From assembly GCF_017433805.1 (NCBI RefSeq), contig NZ_JAFRGN010000052.1, forward strand, positions 1-55,941: a stretch of DNA of 55,941 nt, given 5' to 3'. How positions within the stretch are numbered: the first letter of the stretch is position 1; each line of letters opens with the position of its first letter. This document shows, piece after piece, positions 22,644-30,675 of the stretch. Both the position numbers and the translations under genes were made by a program. Under the pieces are notes generated by a model. That model was given only the letters and a program-made list of their open reading frames with translations. It made no database searches and was not told where the DNA came from. The stretch is from Butyrivibrio sp. (GTDB lineage: Bacteria > Bacillota > Clostridia > Lachnospirales > Lachnospiraceae).

Positions 22644-23807
22644 ATGCTTGAAGAGTATTCAAGAGTATACGCCAGGGTTGATCTTGACGCTATCAGATAC
22701 AATTTGGAATCAATGAAAAAGAATATTCCCGATGGGACAAGGATCATGGCTGTTGTTAAGACAGATTCCTATGGACATGGGGCTGTTGAAATAGCTGGAA
22801 ATCTCGAGAAGCTGGATTATATTTGGGGATATGCGGTGGCAACTGCTGAGGAAGCTTTTGAACTTCGAGACAGTGGAATTAAGAAGCCTATTTTGATTTT
22901 GGGCTATACATTCCCATATGCGTATAAGAGAATGCTCCTTGAGGGCATCAGACCTACAGTATTCAGACTTGATATGGCCAAAGAGCTGTCTGATTGTGGC
23001 CAGGAGCTTATGAATAATGGTGAACTTAATGAGGCTCCGCACATTCATATTGCTGTTGATACCGGTATGAGCAGAATCGGAATTACACCAGACGATAAGG
23101 GCATTGAATTTGCCAGAGAAGTAATGGATATGCCAGGCATTCAGGTAGAAGGTATCTTTACTCACTTTGCTAGAGCGGATGAAGCCGACCTGTCTAATGC
23201 AAGAGAAAGAGAGAAGGTTTTTGCTGATTTCGTAGCTGCTATAGAAGCGCAGACAGGACACAAGATTCCTCTTCATCACTGCGCTAACTCAGCCAGCATC
23301 ATTTCTGTTCCAGAGTCTTCTATGGATATGGTAAGAGCTGGCGTTACAATGTATGGCATGTGGCCATCAGAGGATGTTCCAAGAGATATTGTGGATCTGA
23401 AACCTACGATGGAACTCATCAGTCATATTGTTATGATTAAAGAGGTTCCAGCTGGAACACCAGTAAGCTATGGAGGAACCTTTGTAGCAGAAAAAGAGAC
23501 CAAGATTGCCACTATTCCTGTGGGATATGGTGATGGGTACCCCAGAAGTCTTTCTAATAAGGGCTATGTTCTCATAAACGGACATCATGCTAATATTCTT
23601 GGAAGAGTATGCATGGATCAGTTTATGGTAGATGTAACAGATATTCCTTATGTTAAAGAGGGAGATGAAGTTGTTCTTATGGGGCGTGATAAGAACACAG
23701 GAGAAGAAATATCTGCGGAAGCTCTCGGGGAAATGAGCGGCAGATTTAACTACGAACTTACATGTGACATTAACAAAAGAGTACCAAGAGTATTTGTGGG
23801 AAAATAA
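22644..23807 (+). CDS. alr: Alanine racemase
   Basis: PLP enzyme making D-alanine for peptidoglycan. The 387-residue protein has the PLP-lysine motif VVKTDSYGHG (Lys39) in the N-terminal barrel and the second catalytic residue Tyr276 (VSYGGTF) in the C-terminal beta domain, plus CMDQFMVDVT. The start at ATG 22644 is supported by AGGATGG about 9 bases upstream. It is the last gene before a bidirectional terminator. Confidence 0.95.
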   Translation: MLEEYSRVYARVDLDAIRYNLESMKKNIPDGTRIMAVVKTDSYGHGAVEIAGNLEKLDYIWGYAVATAEEAFELRDSGIKKPILILGYTFPYAYKRMLLEGIRPTVFRLDMAKELSDCGQELMNNGELNEAPHIHIAVDTGMSRIGITPDDKGIEFAREVMDMPGIQVEGIFTHFARADEADLSNAREREKVFADFVAAIEAQTGHKIPLHHCANSASIISVPESSMDMVRAGVTMYGMWPSEDVPRDIVDLKPTMELISHIVMIKEVPAGTPVSYGGTFVAEKETKIATIPVGYGDGYPRSLSNKGYVLINGHHANILGRVCMDQFMVDVTDIPYVKEGDEVVLMGRDKNTGEEISAEALGEMSGRFNYELTCDINKRVPRVFVGK

Positions 23808-23810
23808 ATA

Positions 23811-23846
23811 AAAAGATTAGGAGGCTGTAATACCTTCTAATCTTTT
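23811..23846. terminator. Bidirectional terminator between alr and the J-domain gene
   Basis: AAAAGATTAGGAGG (23811-23824) pairs with CCTTCTAATCTTTT (23833-23846), 14 pairs including one G.U wobble, with T-rich exits on both strands. Confidence 0.85.
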
Positions 23847-23849
23847 CTT

Positions 23850-24878
23850 TTATCCAAAACGTTTCTTGGCTTCTGTATATTGAACGTTTATTTCCTGAAG
23901 AGCAGCTGTGTCGCCGTCCATATTGTCAGGGTGATAGAGCTTAACTAGAGATTTGTATTTCTTGTCGACGCTTTCTCTGGAGCTGCAGCCAGCAAAGAAA
24001 TCAAAGGTGGTTGCTGCTGAAGCTTTATCCTCTATAGTGTCATCTTCTTCGTCGTCATAGTCGTCTTCGTAATATTCATCATCTTCGTAGATTTCATCGT
24101 CTTCGTATTCGTCTACATCATAATCGTCATTATCTTCGTCATAATCTTCATCGCCATACTCGTCTTCTTCATAGTACTCATTATCTTCATAGTACTCGTC
24201 ATCATAGTCATCATCGTACTCATCGTCTTCATAAAAGTCTCTTGCTGACTTTTTGCGAGGCTTATAGTCTTCGTCGTCCTCTTCGAAATCTTTATGATGC
24301 TTTCGCAGCCACTTTTCGTAGTTTTTCTCGTAATGTCTTTTGCCGGCATCAGGGAAAAGACGGTAGTATCTGTCCAAGAACTGCGCTGCAAAGGATTTCT
24401 GAAAAATAGCTCTAAGTAAGTATACGACAATATCTATGCATGCTGCATAGAATAAAAACTGTCCGAAGGATAGGAAAACACCTATGCATAGGACGGCTAA
24501 AAGAACAGGAATAGCCATTATCACTGAAAGGATGATCAAAAGGACAAAGGTGATAGTCCCGCGTGTTGGATAGATGTTTAGTACCCACCAGATTCTGAGA
24601 TCACGGAATAGCTTTACTGAAGTAGCGACATCTTTTTCCAGTATATCTTCGTATTCGGTGAAGGCTTCGATTTCAGGAATGCCCTTAAATACCAGAAATG
24701 CATTGAAAAGCAGTAAACACACAAATGCTATACAGGTAAGTGGGAAAGCACAGAAGAAGAGCTTAAATACCTTGTAAAGACTCTTTACTACAAAAGCCAG
24801 CATAGAGAAAAAGGCCCTGAGAACATATAAAAGAAAGCTGATAACAGCGTTTAATACCATCGAAAAAAGTGAAACCAT
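23850..24878 (-). CDS. Membrane protein with acidic linker and C-terminal J domain
   Basis: A 342-residue protein in three parts. Residues 1-165 contain about four hydrophobic segments in two clusters. Residues about 190-290 begin with a basic patch and then become an extreme Asp/Glu/Tyr-rich stretch with almost no other residues. Residues 290-342 form a compact J domain with an intact His316-Pro317-Asp318 motif, the part that stimulates DnaK ATPase. The J domain being C-terminal and joined through an acidic tether to a membrane anchor is unlike DnaJ itself, but membrane J proteins are known. The start has a GGGGGAT site. It likely recruits DnaK to the cytoplasmic face of the membrane (inference); the client is unknown. 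Confidence 0.8.
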   Translation of the reverse strand: MVSLFSMVLNAVISFLLYVLRAFFSMLAFVVKSLYKVFKLFFCAFPLTCIAFVCLLLFNAFLVFKGIPEIEAFTEYEDILEKDVATSVKLFRDLRIWWVLNIYPTRGTITFVLLIILSVIMAIPVLLAVLCIGVFLSFGQFLFYAACIDIVVYLLRAIFQKSFAAQFLDRYYRLFPDAGKRHYEKNYEKWLRKHHKDFEEDDEDYKPRKKSARDFYEDDEYDDDYDDEYYEDNEYYEEDEYGDEDYDEDNDDYDVDEYEDDEIYEDDEYYEDDYDDEEDDTIEDKASAATTFDFFAGCSSRESVDKKYKSLVKLYHPDNMDGDTAALQEINVQYTEAKKRFG

Positions 24879-25062
24879 AAATATCCCCCAAATTATCTTT
24901 CACCAAGTTATTTTACTATGAAAAGTGCTCTATATAAAGATTTATTGATTGAAACAGTTAAAAATGGTAAGGTTTAAAAGGGTTTGCAATTATTTATGGT
25001 TTCTTATTGTTATTAAGATAGGACTATAAATTTGCTTACTTATGATTTGTGAGGGAGAGACT

Positions 25063-26535
25063 ATGAAAATATTTGCCAGAATAAAAGAGAAATACCCATG
25101 GATATCATATGTTTTCGGGCTTATTCCATTTACTGCAGCCTGCATAGGATATGGATATTATGGGAGGCTTCCAGTATGGGAGACTATCTATGCGTCTGTT
25201 GCGCTCTATTTTGTAAATCCCGTTGTTGATTTTGAAAATTCACTTATTGTGTTTGCAGAGATTACTGCCGTTATCGTTACTGCAGGTATTATTCTGAGTG
25301 TTGTTCGATATGCTTATGCCAAAGTGGACCATTTTTTTACAAGATTAAGTGGAGATGCCACGGTAGTTTATACAGACAATGATCTGGGGCAAGAGGTTGG
25401 TTCCAAACTCAGCCATGGCTATACAATTTATAACAATCCTGATGATGACAGAGATAATCTCAAAAAGTTCAGGGTAGAAAAGGTTAAGAATCACATCCTT
25501 ATGTTTGAAAATGACATGGATAACGTGAGCTTTTTTACAGAAAATGAGAAAAAACTGTCTGGTTCCAATGTGTTCATGATGCTAAGAGACATTGATCCAT
25601 CACTGTTGGATGCAGCCAGTAAGGAAACATCCGGACTTCATTTCTTTAATATTTATGATGTTATGGCCAGAGATTACTGGAAGAAGAATAATTTCTATGA
25701 CAGGAGAAACGAGAAGCTCAAGGTAGCTGTTATTGGCTATGGTAGAGTTGGAAAAGCAATCTTTAAGTATGGCTATCTGAATAACATTTATGGGCTTAAC
25801 CAGGAAATTGAATATCATATATGGGGATGTTCTCCATCAGAGGCTTCATTTGTGGGTGGTCTTCACACTATGAATGGTGACAGTATAGTGATTCATGAAA
25901 CGCCATGGGAAGAGGAAATGGATGTTCTTTCTCAGATGAGCAGAATTATCTACACACTGGAAGAACAGAGTATTGCGCTTGTTCAGAAGGTTCTGTATGT
26001 GAATCCTGATGCTGAGATACATTGCTATTCTGAGAATCAAGCAGGCCTTGCGCAGCTTTATATCTCTAATAAGATGCTGGCTTTTGGCGATCTGAGTGAT
26101 ATCCTCACAGAAGACAACATCAAAAAAGAAAAGCTCTACAGGCAGGGAAAGCTCTTTAACTACGATTATTATCTCAGATACAGTAACGGACAGGTGCCTG
26201 ATGATTTTGAAAGGGCGGCTGATGAAGAGTGGAAGAAGCTCAACGGCTTTTTCAAGAGCTCTAATATTGCCAGAGCAGATCATTACTGGATAGAGAAAAA
26301 ACTTATGGCAGACGGAGAGCTTGAAGAGAATTCTGAGGATGCCTGGAAGATCGAGCATATCAGATGGAGCAGGTTCTACTATGCTAATCACTGGACCTAT
26401 GATAAGGTGAGGGACAACAGTGCTAGGAAACACAACCTTTTGGTGCCATACGAGGAACTGGATTATAAAGAAAAGTCCAAAGATGGCATATATAGTGATG
26501 TTTTAAGGGCAGAAATTGATAAGCTGGTGCTGTGA
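25063..26535 (+). CDS. Membrane protein with TrkA-N-like Rossmann and RyR-like domain
   Basis: A 490-residue protein. Residues 1-90 hold two or three hydrophobic segments. A soluble region follows with a dinucleotide-binding motif VIGYGRVGKA (Gly225-Gly230), like the TrkA-N/RCK domains that gate K+ channels. The C-terminal 90 residues resemble the prokaryotic RyR domain: E431-H-I-R-W435, then a W-T-Y-D turn and an LVPYEEL-KEKSKD tail. Such proteins may couple a bound nucleotide or other small ligand to membrane function; the pore selectivity filter of K+ channels is not visible. ATG 25063 has GGGAGAG 6 bases before it. The 184-base gap upstream carries the divergent leader of the J-domain gene and no clear promoter. 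Confidence 0.7.
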   Translation: MKIFARIKEKYPWISYVFGLIPFTAACIGYGYYGRLPVWETIYASVALYFVNPVVDFENSLIVFAEITAVIVTAGIILSVVRYAYAKVDHFFTRLSGDATVVYTDNDLGQEVGSKLSHGYTIYNNPDDDRDNLKKFRVEKVKNHILMFENDMDNVSFFTENEKKLSGSNVFMMLRDIDPSLLDAASKETSGLHFFNIYDVMARDYWKKNNFYDRRNEKLKVAVIGYGRVGKAIFKYGYLNNIYGLNQEIEYHIWGCSPSEASFVGGLHTMNGDSIVIHETPWEEEMDVLSQMSRIIYTLEEQSIALVQKVLYVNPDAEIHCYSENQAGLAQLYISNKMLAFGDLSDILTEDNIKKEKLYRQGKLFNYDYYLRYSNGQVPDDFERAADEEWKKLNGFFKSSNIARADHYWIEKKLMADGELEENSEDAWKIEHIRWSRFYYANHWTYDKVRDNSARKHNLLVPYEELDYKEKSKDGIYSDVLRAEIDKLVL

Positions 26536-26548
26536 GATTTAGCCCCAC

Positions 26549-26577
26549 TGGATAAGCTACATAAAATATGGTATAGT
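26549..26577 (+). promoter_or_regulatory. Candidate promoter of the CBS-domain gene
   Basis: TGGATA (26549-26554) and TATAGT (26572-26577) are 17 bases apart. The -10 is good and the -35 moderate. Confidence 0.4.
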
Positions 26578-26611
26578 GTAAGTTGACTTTTTATGTATAG
26601 GAGGAACTACT

Positions 26612-27979
26612 ATGGACGAAGGCTTGCCTTCTGTCAGTATTCTTATCTTTTGCATCATCCTGATAATGGATGTTCTGGTGCATGGTTTTGGTGTTGCACT
26701 GGGGCATGTCAGAGAGGAAGAAATCGAGAAAAAGGCACTTGAGAACAAGGATAAGCTTAGTGCCAAGGTCTTGGCTGCCATCAGGGACGATGCCAAACTG
26801 ATCAAGTGTATCCAGTATTTTAATATTGTAGTTAATATGATTTTAGGCGGTATGGTCACAATTGACATTTCTAATGCTATTGTCATGGCTGCAGGAATGG
26901 ATGTGAATAGCGCCGATTATTCGCGCAGTATTATATTTTTGTGTACTGGTCTGATTATCAGTCTTTTGATAATGTGCTTTGGAGTTCTGATTCCCAGAAA
27001 GCTGTCCGCAAGATATCCGGAGAAATGGATTTATGTATGTTATTATCCAGTGAGTATCATACTCAGCATATGCTATCCATTTGTTTTCGTATCTAATGCT
27101 CTTTCAGCAGGTCTTTTATATCTGTTTGGGATTCGCGGAGAAGCGGATGAATCTGATGTTACTGAGGAGGAGATCAAGTCAATGGTTTCAGAAGGTCAGG
27201 AACAGGGTGTTCTCCAGGAAACAGAAGCTGATATGATCACTAATATCTTTGAGTTCTCTGATAAAGAGGCCAGAGATATCATGACCAACAGAAAGGCTAT
27301 GGTGGCTATTGATGCCAATATGAGCCTTAAAGAGGCTGTTGGCTTTATGATGGATACGAATAATAGCAGATTCCCAGTATACCTTGATGATATTGATCAT
27401 ATCATCGGTATCATGCATATAAGAGATGCTATGAAGAAGCTCTCTGAGGAGACAGATGAGGCTCTTCCAATCAGGAAGATCAAGGGTCTGCTTCGTCAGC
27501 CCAAGTTTGTTCCAGAGACAAGGAATATTGATTCTCTTTTCCATAGCATGCAGTCTACCAAGACTCAGATGGTTATAATCATCGACGAGTATGGACAGAC
27601 AGCTGGCCTTGTATCCATGGAGGATATCCTCGAGGAAATCGTAGGTAATATCATGGATGAGTATGATGAGGATGAGAACTTCATCAAACCTACCAAGAAT
27701 TCCGGCGAATATATAGTTGAGGGTAAGACTCCTCTTGAAGTTCTTGAGAAAAGATTTAAAATATCTTTCGGCGAGAGCGAATTTGAGACGCTAAACGGTT
27801 ATATGATATCTCAGCTTGACAGGATTCCTGAGGCTGACGAGGAGTTTAGCACCACAGTTGATGGCTATAGTTTCAAGATTCTTTCTGTAGACAATCATAT
27901 GATTCAGAGTGTTTTGGTTAACAAGCTCCCTGATGAGGAGGTTGTTCAGGAAGAAAAAGAATTAGAAATAGCAAATTAG
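26612..27979 (+). CDS. CNNM/CorC-type membrane protein with CBS pair
   Basis: A 455-residue member of the hemolysin C/CNNM group: an N-terminal DUF21 (CNNM) membrane domain (about 1-180, four hydrophobic stretches), a tandem CBS pair (about 200-340) starting at IMTNRKAMVAIDANM, and a C-terminal CorC_HlyC domain. Members are tied to Mg2+ or other divalent cation efflux, with the CBS pair sensing adenine nucleotides. AGGAGG precedes ATG 26612. yebC begins 26 bases later. The hemolysin label sometimes given to this family is historical; cation transport is the better guess. Confidence 0.88.
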   Translation: MDEGLPSVSILIFCIILIMDVLVHGFGVALGHVREEEIEKKALENKDKLSAKVLAAIRDDAKLIKCIQYFNIVVNMILGGMVTIDISNAIVMAAGMDVNSADYSRSIIFLCTGLIISLLIMCFGVLIPRKLSARYPEKWIYVCYYPVSIILSICYPFVFVSNALSAGLLYLFGIRGEADESDVTEEEIKSMVSEGQEQGVLQETEADMITNIFEFSDKEARDIMTNRKAMVAIDANMSLKEAVGFMMDTNNSRFPVYLDDIDHIIGIMHIRDAMKKLSEETDEALPIRKIKGLLRQPKFVPETRNIDSLFHSMQSTKTQMVIIIDEYGQTAGLVSMEDILEEIVGNIMDEYDEDENFIKPTKNSGEYIVEGKTPLEVLEKRFKISFGESEFETLNGYMISQLDRIPEADEEFSTTVDGYSFKILSVDNHMIQSVLVNKLPDEEVVQEEKELEIAN

Positions 27980-28005
27980 ATATATCTAAAGGAAGGAAGT
28001 TTTTT

Positions 28006-28743
28006 ATGTCAGGACATTCAAAATTTGCAAACATCAAGCATAAGAAAGAAAAGAATGATGCTGCAAAGGGAAAAATTTTCACTATCATTGGTAAGGAAAT
28101 TGCAGTAGCAGTTAAAGAGGGCGGCCCAAACCCTGCTAATAACTTCAAGCTTGCTACAGTAATTGCCAAGGCTAAGGCTAACAATATGCCTAACGATACT
28201 ATCGAGCGTGGTATCAAGAAGGCATCAGGCGCTGATGGAGCAGTTGATTACAAGAGCATCACATACGAAGGATATGGCCCAGGCGGTACAGCTATCATCG
28301 TTGAGACTCTTACAGATAACCAGAACAGAACAGCAGCTAACGTTAAGAGCGCATTCACAAAGGGTAACGGTAACGTAGGAACTCCTGGTTGCGTATCTTA
28401 TATGTTTGATAATAAGGGACAGATCCTTATCGACAAGGAAGAGTGCAAGATGTCATCTGATGATCTTATGATGCTTGTTCTTGATGCTGGTGCTGATGAC
28501 TTCAATGAGGAAGATGACAGCTATGAGATCCTTACAACTCCAGATAATTTCCAGGCAGTTGTAGAGGCTCTTAATGAGGCTAAGATTGAGACAGCTTCTG
28601 CTGAGGTTACTATGATCCCTCAGAACTATGTTTCAGTAACTGATCCTGAGACTGTTAAGTACCTTACAAGAATCCTTGATCTTCTTGATGAGGATGATGA
28701 TGTTCAGGCTGTATATCATAACTGGGATGAGCCTGAAGAGTGA
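28006..28743 (+). CDS. yebC: YebC/PmpR family protein
   Basis: A 245-residue member of the universal YebC family, starting MSGHSKFANIKHKKEKNDAAKGKIF, the characteristic N-terminus (here with Phe-Ala where SKWANI is common). Members were first described as transcriptional regulators; recent work links them to helping ribosomes through difficult sequences such as proline runs. The three-domain layout and acidic C-terminus are intact. AAGGAAGG lies before ATG 28006. It may share the transcript of the CBS-domain gene. Confidence 0.95.
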   Translation: MSGHSKFANIKHKKEKNDAAKGKIFTIIGKEIAVAVKEGGPNPANNFKLATVIAKAKANNMPNDTIERGIKKASGADGAVDYKSITYEGYGPGGTAIIVETLTDNQNRTAANVKSAFTKGNGNVGTPGCVSYMFDNKGQILIDKEECKMSSDDLMMLVLDAGADDFNEEDDSYEILTTPDNFQAVVEALNEAKIETASAEVTMIPQNYVSVTDPETVKYLTRILDLLDEDDDVQAVYHNWDEPEE

Positions 28744-28747
28744 TTAT

Positions 28748-28776
28748 TTCACAATATAAAATGATTTATCTATGAA
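28748..28776 (+). promoter_or_regulatory. Candidate promoter of the 12-TM protein gene
   Basis: TTCACA (28748-28753), 17 bases, TATGAA (28771-28776). Moderate match; no terminator is visible after yebC, so read-through is also possible. Confidence 0.35.
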
Positions 28777-28832
28777 AAAAGTCTTGTATATAAATCTATA
28801 AAACAAAATAGTAAACGTGGGGGAGTCCTGAA

Positions 28833-30635
28833 ATGAAACTAAAACGTATGTGGCCAGGTTTGTGCATCTTGATTATGTTTATGATTTTTGATGTGATAAT
28901 GGTAGCGAGTTCTAGTTTCTTTTCAGGACTTTTTCCGTCTGGAGATATGAAGCTTGCTTATTCTGCAATATTGACGGTGCTGGGAGTGCTCATTATGAGT
29001 GTCCTGACATTTTTACTTGGCAGAATATGTGATCATATCGAACTGGAGAGTTTGGCACATACTGTAGGCGTCAGAGTAATTTATGCTTTGATGCTTATTG
29101 CTATTTTTGCAGGTGGAATATTCTATAGATTGGATATACTGGGACGAACAACCTATGCACCTTCTGGCAAACTGTCTTTATTTGAGAATGCTCAGGTAGG
29201 AGCAGTTGGTGCTTCTACTGAATACAATCTTTTATCTGCGGTTTATACAGATATTCTTAGATTTGTAATGTATTTTACAGGCAATAAGATTATCGTAGCT
29301 TATGGCCTTCAGATAGCTCTTTTCATGCTTTTTGTTATGCTTGGCACTATTACCTGCAAGGTGGTTTTAGGGAAAGCTGCTTCTGTAATATTTGCTGCCT
29401 ACGTTTCTTTCATGCCTGTTTTTACAGAAGGACTTAGTAAGGCAGTTATTGGCACTGATGAATTGTTCCTTGTAATGTTGGGACTTGAGCTTCTCATTAT
29501 TGGTATTTACCTTAGAGATGCATCTGATGGCAACTATACATCCAAGTGGTTCATTATCTGGTATGTGATAGTTGGAATGGTTGTTGGTTTCATGGCCTAT
29601 CTTGATGCGGGAACAATTGTTGTAGCTGTTCCGCTTCTTTTGTCTGTTATGTTTATGGCAGGAGATAAGGACCATGTTGGCGCATTTAGTTTGATATTTG
29701 TTGTTCTGGCCGGGGTTATCACATTCTTTGGAATGATAGCTCAGGAAGCCGGCTTCATGCAGATGGGAGCAGTTCTTCATAACTGGTCAGGATATTATTT
29801 CCGCAACCTGAATACCTTTAGCATGTTCTGGACCTACACTAATTACAAGCTCGTTTATGTTATTACATTTATTGCCATGTCCGGAGTGCTTGTTGGATAC
29901 TTCAGAAACAAGAATTTTGGAAGAATCTCTCCATGGCTTATGGCTACAATTCTGGTATTTATTGCGACTCCTTTCTTTGGCGCTACCAGAATGAATGATC
30001 AGAATGTTGTCACCGTATTCTTTGCATTTGTACTTGCCTGTGTAGTATCACTTATTACGCTCACAAGGCAGGAAGAGGTGTTCAAAGAGCTACCAGAGGA
30101 AGATTATTTGGACGATGGAGATGAAGAGGACAGCATTGGACCTAAGTCTAATGAGATGATAAAAGAGGTTGTCAAGCCATTCGGCGACGAAGATGCTGAA
30201 TATGTTCCTCTTGAGAAGAAAGCCTTCAGACTTCCAGAAGAAACCAGATCAGAAGAGAAGATAGAAGTAGAAGAAAAAGTAGAAAAGACTGACGAAGAAA
30301 AGCCTCGCTTTGTTCCTGAGGGAATGATTCTCCCAACTGGGGCTGAGGATGAGATGGATATTGATAAGTCCAAGATGAGAATGCCTAAGTTCGAAGGCAA
30401 GATTGGTCTCGACAGGAAGAAGACAGAAGAACCTAAGGTAGAAGAACCTAAGGTAGAAGAGCCTGAGGCAGAAGAACCTCAGATAGAAGAACCTCAGAAA
30501 ATTAAGGATTCTGAGCGCAAGGTTGTGTTCAGAAAGCGAACAGAGTACAAGACTGCGCATGTTGAAGTTCCTGTTCAAAATAAAAAAGATGATTTTGATA
30601 TTCCTTACAAAAGTGGGGACGATTTTGATATTTGA
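28833..30635 (+). CDS. 12-TM membrane protein with long charged C-terminal tail
   Basis: The 600-residue protein has about 12 hydrophobic segments in residues 1-410. After the third there is a large loop (around residues 105-140), a layout like GT-C glycosyltransferases or other polytopic lipid-linked-sugar enzymes, though no catalytic motif is certain. Residues 410-600 are hydrophilic: an acidic stretch, then tandem EEPKVEEP-type repeats (nucleotides about 30425-30495), and a C-terminus in which DDFDI occurs twice, the second time as the last five residues. GGGGGAG precedes ATG 28833. The M16C protease gene follows after 40 bases. Function unknown; a short linear docking motif at the tail end is a plausible reading. 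Confidence 0.7.
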   Translation: MKLKRMWPGLCILIMFMIFDVIMVASSSFFSGLFPSGDMKLAYSAILTVLGVLIMSVLTFLLGRICDHIELESLAHTVGVRVIYALMLIAIFAGGIFYRLDILGRTTYAPSGKLSLFENAQVGAVGASTEYNLLSAVYTDILRFVMYFTGNKIIVAYGLQIALFMLFVMLGTITCKVVLGKAASVIFAAYVSFMPVFTEGLSKAVIGTDELFLVMLGLELLIIGIYLRDASDGNYTSKWFIIWYVIVGMVVGFMAYLDAGTIVVAVPLLLSVMFMAGDKDHVGAFSLIFVVLAGVITFFGMIAQEAGFMQMGAVLHNWSGYYFRNLNTFSMFWTYTNYKLVYVITFIAMSGVLVGYFRNKNFGRISPWLMATILVFIATPFFGATRMNDQNVVTVFFAFVLACVVSLITLTRQEEVFKELPEEDYLDDGDEEDSIGPKSNEMIKEVVKPFGDEDAEYVPLEKKAFRLPEETRSEEKIEVEEKVEKTDEEKPRFVPEGMILPTGAEDEMDIDKSKMRMPKFEGKIGLDRKKTEEPKVEEPKVEEPEAEEPQIEEPQKIKDSERKVVFRKRTEYKTAHVEVPVQNKKDDFDIPYKSGDDFDI

Positions 30636-30675
30636 TTTGTTTAATATATAGAAACCTGAAAGGTAAGCATACTAA

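Noticed and set aside
24030-24245. Tandem DNA repeat (recurrent TCATCGTCTTCGTA-like units) as a possible CRISPR or satellite
   Set aside because: The periodicity is the coding of an Asp/Glu/Tyr-rich protein stretch; units vary in length and have no distinct spacers.
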